This document shows positions 25,362 to 32,817 of a DNA stretch of 40,572 bases, in pieces; within the stretch, counting starts at the first letter, position 1, and the number at the start of each line of letters is the position of its first letter. This DNA is from Nitrospirota bacterium (GTDB taxonomy: Bacteria > Nitrospirota > Thermodesulfovibrionia > Thermodesulfovibrionales > Magnetobacteriaceae), in contig JADFXF010000013.1 in NCBI GenBank assembly GCA_015233685.1, positions 1-40,572 on the forward strand, in the 5' to 3' direction. The position numbers and the translations under genes were made by a program. The notes beneath the pieces are model-generated. The model was not told where the DNA came from. It ran no database searches and was given only the letters and a program-made list of their open reading frames with translations.

Positions 25362-27838
25362 AATTCACTATAGACGACAAGATAATCAAGGTCCCCGATG
25401 GGACAACAATACTTGTAGCCGCCATGGAAAATGGCATAGACATCCCTCACCTGTGCTGGGACAAACGCCTTACCCCGTTTGGCGGCTGCCGCATATGCCT
25501 TGTGGAGATAGAGGGACATTCAAGGCTCTATACATCGTGTTCCACCGCGGCTGAAAACGGCATGGTAGTTTATACCTCCACGCCAGAGGTGCTGAAGGCA
25601 AGAAAGACCGTGTTTGAGCTTCTGCTTGTCCATCATCCGCTGGACTGCCCCATTTGCGATAAGGCCGGTGAGTGCAAGCTCCAGGACATGTCATATAAAT
25701 ACGGCGCCAGCACCAGCAGCTACGCCGGAGAGAAGAAGGCCGACCCCGAGGACATCGCCAACCCGCTGATAGATATAAACACCAACAGGTGCATTATGTG
25801 CGGGCGCTGCGTGCGCGTGTGCTGGGAACATCAGGGCGTTGGCGCAATAAACTTTATCGGCAGGGGGTTTGGCACAAAGGTAAGCCCGCCATTTGAGGAG
25901 ACACTCAACTGCGAGTTCTGCGGACAGTGCGTGGACGCGTGCCCTGTGGGGGCGCTGGGCAGCAAACCATTTCGCCACCGTGCGAGGGCCTGGTTCCTTG
26001 AGCAAAAGGACAACATCTGCCCATACTGCGGCGTTGGATGCACCATTACGCTGGATATAAGAGAGGGAAAGATTCTCAACGCCAAAGGCGTTGACGGCAA
26101 GGGACTGAGCAATGGTGATTTGTGTACAAAAGGTCGCTACGGCACGGACTACATATACTCCAGCAACAGGTTAAAGACCCCGCTGGTCAGAAAAAATGGT
26201 GAACTCGTCCCATCCTCATGGGAGGAGGCCATGTATTTAGTGGCCAACGGCCTGACGCAGATAATAAAAACGCACGGCCCGGACAGCATTGGCGCAATTG
26301 GATCATCCCGCTGTACAATTGAAGACAACTATGTGCTGCAGAAATTCATGCGCACCGCCATCGGCACTAACAATATTGATTCCTCGGCATTCTTCGGGTT
26401 TGCAAAGGTGTTTAAGGCAATTGATATGGCATTTGGCCTTCACGAGCTTCCCATAGATTTCGACTCTCCTCTGGCCAGAAAGACCCTCCTCGTTCTGGAG
26501 TCTGACATAGCGGCAACACATCCAATTTGGGGACTAAAATTTATTGAGGCAAAACAGCGTGGAGCGCGCCTCATTGTGGCCAGCGCCAGAGAGACAAAGC
26601 TCACAAGGCACGCCCACAGATGGCTTAGAATCAAACCCGGCACGGCACAGGCACTCGTATATGGTATTATGAAAACAGCCATTGACGAGGGATATCATCT
26701 GAAACATGAGATGGCAAAAAATATCGGGAATTTCTCTGAGATGGTGGAGCTGTTAAAAGACTATACCCCTGATAAGGTGTGTGAACTTACCGGTATCTGT
26801 GGTAATGAGTTTCTGCATGCGGCGGAGGAGTTCCTTGCTTCCGAAAGTCGGCTCGTTACGACGGCAGCCACGCCCGCCAGTAATCTTGAGGGATTAAACT
26901 CGCTGCTTGCCGCCGCTAATCTTGTCATATTAACGGGAGACGGCCCGCGCGCCCTCCAACTGCCGGCGGAGTACTCAAACACGTTCGGCCTTTGGAAGAT
27001 GGGCGTAACGCCCGGATATCTGCCCGGCTATGTGAAGATAACAGATAGACCGGGAAAGAATCTGTTTAATATGCTCTATGAAAAAGACTCCATAAAGGCG
27101 CTCTATCTGATGGGTGAAGACCCTCTGGTAACCTACCCGGACCTAAAAAAACTTGAGAACAAGTTTCAGTCCCTTGAGTTTATCGTGGTGCAGGACATAC
27201 GCATGACCGCCTGCGCGCGCTACGCCCATGTGGTGCTGCCAGCGTCAAGCTGGTCAGAAAAAGAGGGCACTTTTATTAATATGTCGGGCGTATATCAGGA
27301 TGTCCATAAGATTGTGGCCACCACAGGGGAGTCAATGCCGGATTGGCAGATTCTCAGAAACCTTGCCAGGGTAATGAATGTCCCCATAGGGGCAGACAGC
27401 CTCAAGGCAATACAGGAAGAAATAGAGTCAATAAACGTCAATCTGCCACATGAGAAATGGAAATACTGCCCCGTGCCATTTGAGCTGGCCGAAAAACCGG
27501 ACGCCAAATATCCACTCGTGCTGGTTACGGGAAATTTGATGCAGCACTCAGGGGCACTTTCCGCCATGTCAACAAGCCTTACCCATGTCATATCCGACGC
27601 GTTTGTCCAGGTCAGCGCCCCCGACGCGGATAAATATAACCTTGAGGACGGCGGCAACGCAAAGGTCGAGTCCAAAAATGGTTCGGCCACTATGAAGGTA
27701 CGCATCTCTGAGGAAATCCCTGAGGGGATGATATTTGTCCCGCTGCACTTCTTCCGTTGGCGCGTCAGCGAGCTGCCCTCTGTAACGCAGAGCGATGCCG
27801 TGCCCATCACCACGGTACGCGTTACGCCGCAGGATTAA
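25355..27838 (+). CDS. NuoG/formate-dehydrogenase-alpha-like subunit lacking Mo ligand
   Basis: An 827-residue protein built like NuoG/FdhA. It has an N-terminal [2Fe-2S] ferredoxin (Cys34, 45, 48, 62), the His-Cys3 cluster motif (His94, Cys98, 101, 107), two ferredoxin [4Fe-4S] clusters (Cys146-156, Cys186-196), then the molybdopterin-type [4Fe-4S] (Cys222, 225, 229, 257) and molybdopterin-fold domains. Where formate dehydrogenases have Cys or Sec followed by His after GTNN-x-D, this protein has IDSSAFFGFAKVFK (341-354). Both the metal ligand and the catalytic His are absent. It is therefore probably an electron-wire scaffold as in NuoG, not a formate dehydrogenase. It ends the operon. Confidence 0.9.
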   Translation: MVEFTIDDKIIKVPDGTTILVAAMENGIDIPHLCWDKRLTPFGGCRICLVEIEGHSRLYTSCSTAAENGMVVYTSTPEVLKARKTVFELLLVHHPLDCPICDKAGECKLQDMSYKYGASTSSYAGEKKADPEDIANPLIDINTNRCIMCGRCVRVCWEHQGVGAINFIGRGFGTKVSPPFEETLNCEFCGQCVDACPVGALGSKPFRHRARAWFLEQKDNICPYCGVGCTITLDIREGKILNAKGVDGKGLSNGDLCTKGRYGTDYIYSSNRLKTPLVRKNGELVPSSWEEAMYLVANGLTQIIKTHGPDSIGAIGSSRCTIEDNYVLQKFMRTAIGTNNIDSSAFFGFAKVFKAIDMAFGLHELPIDFDSPLARKTLLVLESDIAATHPIWGLKFIEAKQRGARLIVASARETKLTRHAHRWLRIKPGTAQALVYGIMKTAIDEGYHLKHEMAKNIGNFSEMVELLKDYTPDKVCELTGICGNEFLHAAEEFLASESRLVTTAATPASNLEGLNSLLAAANLVILTGDGPRALQLPAEYSNTFGLWKMGVTPGYLPGYVKITDRPGKNLFNMLYEKDSIKALYLMGEDPLVTYPDLKKLENKFQSLEFIVVQDIRMTACARYAHVVLPASSWSEKEGTFINMSGVYQDVHKIVATTGESMPDWQILRNLARVMNVPIGADSLKAIQEEIESINVNLPHEKWKYCPVPFELAEKPDAKYPLVLVTGNLMQHSGALSAMSTSLTHVISDAFVQVSAPDADKYNLEDGGNAKVESKNGSATMKVRISEEIPEGMIFVPLHFFRWRVSELPSVTQSDAVPITTVRVTPQD

Positions 27839-27850
27839 AGGATTAACGAC

Positions 27851-27872
27851 GAAGGGGGGTAACCCCCCCTTC
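27851..27872 (+). terminator. Hairpin terminator after NuoG-like gene
   Basis: GAAGGGGGG (27851-27859) pairs with CCCCCCTTC (27864-27872) around a loop of about four bases. The stem is very GC-rich and lies 12 bases after the stop. The tail (ACCCCGTATTTTC) is only moderately T-rich. Confidence 0.55.
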
Positions 27873-27914
27873 ACCCCGTATTTTCACCAAAGGTATTATT
27901 TCTCCGAAACGTGT

Positions 27915-27928
27915 TATAATAGGCCAGC
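27915..27928 (+). promoter_or_regulatory. -10 element close to start codon, possibly leaderless
   Basis: TATAAT at 27915-27920 ends 8 bases before the ATG at 27929. No ribosome-binding site is seen. Transcription would begin within a base or two of the ATG. This is the same arrangement as at 9618-9629. No clear -35 was found. Confidence 0.45.
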
Positions 27929-28387
27929 ATGGAAAGAATCAATATTAGTGTGATACGCCTTGTGGCGGGCAGAGGCATGGTTATTCTGCTGCCGCTGATT
28001 ATCATAGCATTGATGGGGGCTGCCTCGGCCACAGACTTAGTAATGGTCAACTCCGTTGACGGTTATACGGTGAAGATGACCGTGCTCTGTGATGGCCTGC
28101 CTGTTGTTGGGACAAACCAGATATTTTTTGAGTTAAGAGATTCGTCAGGCAAAGAGGTGGCCGACATTGCCGATATTGGGGTGAATTACGAAGTGGCAGG
28201 CTTTGCGCCGAGAAAAATCATGCCGGTTACCAGGACAAGCAGCGGCTATTCGGGTGTGTTAAATGTATCTAAGGCAGCCATCTACGACGTATTTTTCGTA
28301 TTTGAAGCGCGAGGACAACAGAAGCGCATCGTGCGATTTTCCTTTCAGACAAGAGATAACGCCCAAACCGGCCAGCAAAACAAGTAG
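27929..28387 (+). CDS. Exported FixH/YtkA-like protein
   Basis: A 152-residue protein with a basic start, a hydrophobic signal or anchor (about residues 17-36, ending ASA) and an immunoglobulin-like beta domain with alternating hydrophobic strands (YTVKMTVLCDGLPVVGTNQIFFELRD). It also has a GYSGVLNVSKAAIYDVFFVFE segment typical of FixH/YtkA-like domains. Proteins of this class accompany metal-handling or respiratory assembly systems; the exact role is unknown. It is followed 24 bases later by the DUF362 gene and appears to lead a three-gene set. Confidence 0.75.
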   Translation: MERINISVIRLVAGRGMVILLPLIIIALMGAASATDLVMVNSVDGYTVKMTVLCDGLPVVGTNQIFFELRDSSGKEVADIADIGVNYEVAGFAPRKIMPVTRTSSGYSGVLNVSKAAIYDVFFVFEARGQQKRIVRFSFQTRDNAQTGQQNK

Positions 28388-28411
28388 CCGGGCTGAGTCG
28401 CAACAAGAACT

Positions 28412-29407
28412 ATGCCTTCTAAGGTAAATGATAAGGCCCGTAGGCTCAGCCGCAGGGAGTTTATAATAAAACTCTCCACGGCGGCGGCAGTCTCAGCGGT
28501 GTGCGGCGCGGCCGCCCTCGTCTTTCACTCCGGGGAGCCGGTAAATCGAAGAAATAACAAGATATATACGTTCAAAAATTATCGCGTTTCAGACACCTCG
28601 CCCACCCTGCCCAAAATTGCCATCGCTCACGGCAAGGACGCCGATAAGATGGTTCGTGCGGCGGTTGAAAAACTCGGAGGAATCGGGCAGTTTATCAAAC
28701 CCGCGGATAAGGTACTAATAAAACCAAATGTAGGTTGGGACAGGCAGCCTGAGCTGGCCGCAAACACCAATCCCGATGTGGTTGCCGCCGTTGTGCGGCT
28801 CTGTATTGAGGCGAGGGCGGCGTCGGTATGGGTTACGGACGTCTCAATTAACGACCCTTACAGGAGTTTCGCACGCTCAGGGATAGAAGCGGCCGTCTTA
28901 AAGGCGGGTGGGATAGTAAAATTCACTACGGGAAATGATTTTCTTGATACCGACTTAAAGGGTGAGATCCTGAAGATATGGCCGGTGTCTGCGTTCTTTC
29001 ATCAGGTTGATAAGGTGATTAATATTCCAATCGCAAAACACCATTCCCTGAGCAAGTGTACGCTTTCCATGAAAAACCTGTACGGCACCCTCGGAGGCCA
29101 GAGAAACCGTCTCCATCAGGACATCAATGTCTCTATCGCAGACCTGGCCGTTGCCATAAGACCGACGTTAACTGTTATGGACGCCACACGCGTTCTCAGG
29201 ACAAACGGCCCGACCGGAGGCAGCATCTCAGATGTGGCGCAGGGGGATACAATTATTGCCGGCACCGACGATGTCGCCATTGATACATATGCACTTTCAT
29301 TTCTGGACCTAAAGGTCGCTGATGTGCCTTATATTCAGATGGCAGAGCTGCGTGGCGTAGGCATCTCCGACTGGAAATCCCTCAACCCGGCAGAGTTTAC
29401 CGTATGA
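28412..29407 (+). CDS. Tat-exported DUF362 protein
   Basis: A 331-residue DUF362 protein with an N-terminal twin-arginine signal (SRREFIIKLSTAAAVSAVCG, residues 13-32), so it is exported folded. DUF362 features are VLIKPNVGWD, the VWVTDVSINDPYRSFARSGIEAA segment, INIPIAKHHSLSKCTLSMKNLYG, and the late GTDDVAIDTYALSFLDL. No ferredoxin cysteines are seen, unlike longer members. The family often sits beside NapH-like polyferredoxins, as here. The biochemical role is not established. The stop overlaps the next ATG by 4 bases. Confidence 0.88.
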   Translation: MPSKVNDKARRLSRREFIIKLSTAAAVSAVCGAAALVFHSGEPVNRRNNKIYTFKNYRVSDTSPTLPKIAIAHGKDADKMVRAAVEKLGGIGQFIKPADKVLIKPNVGWDRQPELAANTNPDVVAAVVRLCIEARAASVWVTDVSINDPYRSFARSGIEAAVLKAGGIVKFTTGNDFLDTDLKGEILKIWPVSAFFHQVDKVINIPIAKHHSLSKCTLSMKNLYGTLGGQRNRLHQDINVSIADLAVAIRPTLTVMDATRVLRTNGPTGGSISDVAQGDTIIAGTDDVAIDTYALSFLDLKVADVPYIQMAELRGVGISDWKSLNPAEFTV

Positions 29408-30927
29408 AACCTGCTAAGAAACTTATTACTCTTTTGAACGTTAGGCGCGCGTACTCAGTATTTTTTTTCGCCTTGTTTTTGATATTGCTTTACATAACGG
29501 ACTTCCGGCATCTGAAGGGATATGAGACACCGCTGTTCTTAGAGCTTGACCCGCTGGTGGCGTTTACGGCATTTTTCACGAGTTTTACCGTATATAAAGG
29601 GCTTGTACTTTCTCTTTTGATAATAATTCCAACGATATTTTTGGGGAGGTTTTTCTGTTCGTGGGTTTGTCCTTTTGGCATATTAAACCAGTGGATAAGC
29701 CACCTGTTTAACAAACGCCGCGCCGTGGATGATTACAGAACCAATGCGTACAGGGACTTATACCGCGTTAAATACTACATACTTGCGGCGCTTTGTGTGT
29801 TGGCTATCTTTGGCGCCTTACAGGTGGGGCTGTTTGACCCGATTGCCCTTATGACGCGGTCATTTACCATTGGCATATATCCGGCGGCCAATTACATTGC
29901 GGGGGGGATTTATATTAAGCAGCCGTTATTTATTGGTGGGCTGCTGGTGTCGGTGATATTCTTACTGATAGTCGCGGGCAACAGGTTTATAACGCGGTTC
30001 TGGTGCCGGGTGCTATGTCCATTAGGGGCGTTTATGGGGGTATTGTCTATGGCGTCGGTGCTGCGCATTCGCCGCGATATTGACAAATGCACGGACTGCC
30101 AGAGGTGTTTACGGTATTGCCACGGGGGATGCGAGCCACATGGGCAGTTGAGATACAGCGAATGCCACCTGTGCATGACCTGTGTTGAGCAGTGCCCTGA
30201 AGGGGCGATTCACTATGGCCTGTCGGAAGAGGCAAGCTCTGTTCACCGGCCGGTTGATGTGAACAGGAGGCGGTTGATTGAGACGGTTGTCGGCGCTGTT
30301 GTCCTGTTCCCTATAATGAGGAGCGCGGTTAATGAAGCCAACTTGCCGCAAAGCGGCCTGATACGCCCGCCGGGGTCAATCGAAGAGGGAGATTTTCTAC
30401 GGCGCTGCATAAAGTGCGGCCAGTGTATGAGGGTATGCCCGACGAATGTCATTCAGCCAGCGCTTCTGGAGGGCGGCCTTGAGGGGTTATGGACTCCGGT
30501 ATTACAAAATAGGATAGGCTACTGTGAGTACAACTGTGTCCTCTGCGGGCATGTCTGCCCTACGGGGGCTATAATGCCCCTAACGGTGGAAAAGAAAATT
30601 GGCAAAAAGCCGGATATAAAACCCACGAAGATAGGGACGGCGTTTTATGACCACGGGCGGTGTCTGCCCTGGTCTATGAATGTGGACTGCATCGTGTGCG
30701 AGGAGGTGTGTCCAACATCGCCAAAGGCGATATGGTTTAAGGAGGAGGAGCTGAGATTAAGGGACGGGACTGTCAGAAAATTCAAACGTCCAATAGTGGA
30801 TACACAGCTATGTGTCGGGTGCGGCATCTGCGAAAACAAATGCCCCGTGCACGACAAACCGGCCATAAGGGTTACACCAATTGGTGAGACGCGCTCAAAA
30901 ACCAACAGGATGATTTTAAAGGGGTAG
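29404..30927 (+). CDS. NapH-NapG-like fusion polyferredoxin
   Basis: A 507-residue membrane iron-sulfur protein made of two parts. Residues 1-275 are NapH/NosR-like: four to five membrane segments, the cytoplasmic CSWVCPFG (85-90) and CRVLCPLG (201-206) motifs, and two ferredoxin sites (CTDCQRCLRYC, CHLCMTCVEQCP). Residues 287-305 (NRRRLIETVVGAVVLFPIM) look like a retained NapG-type twin-arginine segment now acting as an internal anchor. Residues 330-507 are NapG-like with CIKCGQCMRVCP, CEYNCVLCGHVCP, CIVCEEVCP and CVGCGICENKCP. It probably moves electrons from menaquinol outward. It is translationally coupled to the DUF362 gene. Confidence 0.9.
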   Translation: MKPAKKLITLLNVRRAYSVFFFALFLILLYITDFRHLKGYETPLFLELDPLVAFTAFFTSFTVYKGLVLSLLIIIPTIFLGRFFCSWVCPFGILNQWISHLFNKRRAVDDYRTNAYRDLYRVKYYILAALCVLAIFGALQVGLFDPIALMTRSFTIGIYPAANYIAGGIYIKQPLFIGGLLVSVIFLLIVAGNRFITRFWCRVLCPLGAFMGVLSMASVLRIRRDIDKCTDCQRCLRYCHGGCEPHGQLRYSECHLCMTCVEQCPEGAIHYGLSEEASSVHRPVDVNRRRLIETVVGAVVLFPIMRSAVNEANLPQSGLIRPPGSIEEGDFLRRCIKCGQCMRVCPTNVIQPALLEGGLEGLWTPVLQNRIGYCEYNCVLCGHVCPTGAIMPLTVEKKIGKKPDIKPTKIGTAFYDHGRCLPWSMNVDCIVCEEVCPTSPKAIWFKEEELRLRDGTVRKFKRPIVDTQLCVGCGICENKCPVHDKPAIRVTPIGETRSKTNRMILKG

Positions 30928-30994
30928 GTAAATATGGATATGAAACCATCGTAACAAAAGAAATGATAAAACAAATATTTGATAAGCCCTTATG

Positions 30995-31024
30995 TTGACA
31001 TAAAATAGTAATTGCAGTTATAAA
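30995..31024 (+). promoter_or_regulatory. Promoter upstream of small AT-rich gene
   Basis: TTGACA (30995-31000) and TTATAA/TATAAA (31018-31024) are spaced 17-18 bases apart. They lie about 30 bases upstream of an ATG with an AGGAGG ribosome-binding site. This is close to sigma-70 consensus. Confidence 0.6.
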
Positions 31025-31052
31025 TACATAATCGTTTGAACAGGAGGAATAC

Positions 31053-31427
31053 ATGAACTACACAGACCGAATATACCCGACTAACAAAGGATTGACGACT
31101 TATCTGGATGAGCTTTTATCCGATATTAACGCTATAGACAATAATAGCTTATTGAATATCGTCTATCTTACACAGATAACGAATCTAAATATAAGCAATA
31201 AGAATCCACTTGAATACATTAAACAGTATGATACTCCATTATTCGAATCAATAATGAGTACCCATCTATTGCCTCAGGAAATATTAGAATGGTCACGGCT
31301 TAATGAAATGCCATCGAACGCATTGGATATTTTCAAAGAAAAAAGGTTGGAACTGTTGATTGAATCATTAAGGCAAAAACTACAGGGTTGTAAAATCGAA
31401 ACGGTTGATACAATGCCGCGCCAATGA
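31053..31427 (+). CDS. Small hypothetical protein, AT-rich accessory gene
   Basis: A 124-residue helical, acidic/polar protein with a near-consensus promoter and AGGAGG ribosome-binding site, so it is likely real. I do not recognise it firmly. The segment NISNKNPLEYIKQYDTPLFESIMSTHLLPQE followed by FKEKRLELLIESLRQKL resembles the C-terminal end of DUF262/DUF1524-type restriction-like proteins, which also carry an escaping HLIP-type motif and a helix of this form. That link is weak. It is noticeably richer in AT and in Asn/Ile codons than the flanking redox genes, suggesting later acquisition. Confidence 0.6.
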   Translation: MNYTDRIYPTNKGLTTYLDELLSDINAIDNNSLLNIVYLTQITNLNISNKNPLEYIKQYDTPLFESIMSTHLLPQEILEWSRLNEMPSNALDIFKEKRLELLIESLRQKLQGCKIETVDTMPRQ

Positions 31428-31587
31428 AGTTTTAGACGATGCTGCTTGGTGGGGTTAACGCCAAAATACGAAGTAAAGAGATTTCCAGAGTCTGTCCTTT
31501 TGCTATTTGCAACGGCAGAGTTGGGAAGCGGTCATCTCTCATTTCCTTGCTTGCACATAGACAAAACCATAAGTTTGGGGATATACT

Positions 31588-32106
31588 ATGACCATGAAAA
31601 CGTTAGAAAGAGATTTAGATTTAACCGAAATCATCAACGGGGTGGAAATCATGGGGCCTAGTCCATTTAGACAGCATCAGGATATAGTTGTAGAGATAGC
31701 AAAAAAAATACTGTTTTACCTGGAAAAACATAAATCAGGGAAATTATATCTCTCACCCCTTGATGTGATCTTCGAAGAAGGATTTAACAGGCTCCAGCCC
31801 GATATACTGTTTGTTAAGAATGAAAACCACGGCATTCTTCAGGACTGGATAAGAGGCGTACCGGATATGGTTTGTGAAATAGTGTCGCCGGGCAGTTATG
31901 AAAATGATACCGAAATCAAGAAGGCCATTTACGAGAAATACAAGGTGCCGGAGTACTGGATTGTGATGCCTGAACTTCAAACGATTGAGATATTAACCAT
32001 TGAAGGCGATAAGTATAAGCTCCACTCCTTTGCTGCGCTTGAGGGTGTGGTTACGTCTAAGGTCATAGAAGGGCTTCAGGTCAATATTAGTGAGATATTC
32101 GGGTAA
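31588..32106 (+). CDS. Uma2-family (DUF820) endonuclease-like protein
   Basis: A 172-residue protein of the Uma2/DUF820 family with a PD-(D/E)XK-like core: LQPDILFV (Asp in the active-site strand), VPDMVCEIVSPGSYENDTEIKKAIYEKYKVPEYWIV (Glu and Lys-bearing helix), and the closing EILTIEGDKYKL. Members are numerous in environmental bacteria and are thought to be nucleases of uncertain role. An ATG at 31594 is an alternative start. It converges with kdpE, with 23 bases between the stops. The preceding 160 bases (31428-31587) hold no gene I can support. Confidence 0.88.
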   Translation: MTMKTLERDLDLTEIINGVEIMGPSPFRQHQDIVVEIAKKILFYLEKHKSGKLYLSPLDVIFEEGFNRLQPDILFVKNENHGILQDWIRGVPDMVCEIVSPGSYENDTEIKKAIYEKYKVPEYWIVMPELQTIEILTIEGDKYKLHSFAALEGVVTSKVIEGLQVNISEIFG

Positions 32107-32129
32107 CCTTATGGAAACCTTATTTGTCC

Positions 32130-32816
32130 CTATTGCAGTTTAAGTCTGTAACCGATTGCCGGTTCATTTACTAAAAACTTTGGGCGCGCAGGATTGGATT
32201 CGAGCTTGCGGCGCAACTGAGCCATGTATACCCTCAGGTATTGCGGCTGATTAGCGTAATTTGCCCCCCAGACCTCTTTGAGCAGTTGAGAATGCGTCAC
32301 AACCTTGCCGGCATTCTTAATGAGTACCGTTAACAGGCTGTACTCAATTGGAGTTAAGTGAGTTTCGACATCCTTAATAAACACCTGTCTTGTAACAAGA
32401 TTAACCTTCATATCATCAACAGCAAAGATGTGCTCGCCCTGTTGAACCGGTGTCTTGCGCCGAAAGGCCACTCGTACGCGGGCAAGCAGTTCACCGGCGC
32501 TGAATGGTTTTGTAAGATAATCGTCTGCCCCCGTGTCCAGCGCCCTTATCTTGTCCTCCTCCTGCTCCCTTGCAGAGATGACTATAATGGAGGCTTCATT
32601 CCAGCCGCGAAGCTGCTTTATTACATCAATCCCATCCATATCGGGAAGCCCTAAATCAAGCAGGATAACGTCGGGGTTGCGCATTGCGGCCTGCATTAAT
32701 CCATCCTTTGCAGTTTCGGCCTCTATAAGCCCGTACCCATGCCCCTTGATTGTTATACGCAGGAAGCGCAGCATTTGAGCCTCATCCTCTATAAGAAGAA
32801 TCAGGCCGTTTTCCAA
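32130..32816 (-). CDS. kdpE: KdpE, potassium-responsive response regulator
   Basis: A 228-residue OmpR/PhoB-family transcription factor. The receiver domain (1-120) has Glu10-Asp11, phospho-acceptor Asp54 in LLDLGLPDMDG, and Lys in LTKPFSAGEL. The C-terminal winged helix (about 130-225) has LTPIEYSLLTVLIKNAGKVVTHSQLLKEVWG and YLRVYMAQLRRKLE. With KdpD it activates kdpFABC at low potassium or high osmolarity. It starts 1 base after the kdpD stop and is the last gene of the operon. Confidence 0.96.
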   Translation of the reverse strand: MENGLILLIEDEAQMLRFLRITIKGHGYGLIEAETAKDGLMQAAMRNPDVILLDLGLPDMDGIDVIKQLRGWNEASIIVISAREQEEDKIRALDTGADDYLTKPFSAGELLARVRVAFRRKTPVQQGEHIFAVDDMKVNLVTRQVFIKDVETHLTPIEYSLLTVLIKNAGKVVTHSQLLKEVWGANYANQPQYLRVYMAQLRRKLESNPARPKFLVNEPAIGYRLKLQ

Positions 32817-32817
32817 A

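Noticed and set aside
25355-27838. Annotation as a catalytically active formate dehydrogenase alpha subunit
   Set aside because: The Cys/Sec ligand and following His of the molybdenum site are absent (IDSSAFFGFAKVFK), so activity on formate is not supported.
31446-31661. 71-residue ORF between the small hypothetical gene and Uma2
   Set aside because: No ribosome-binding site, no recognisable domain, and its 3' third overlaps the Uma2 start in another frame.
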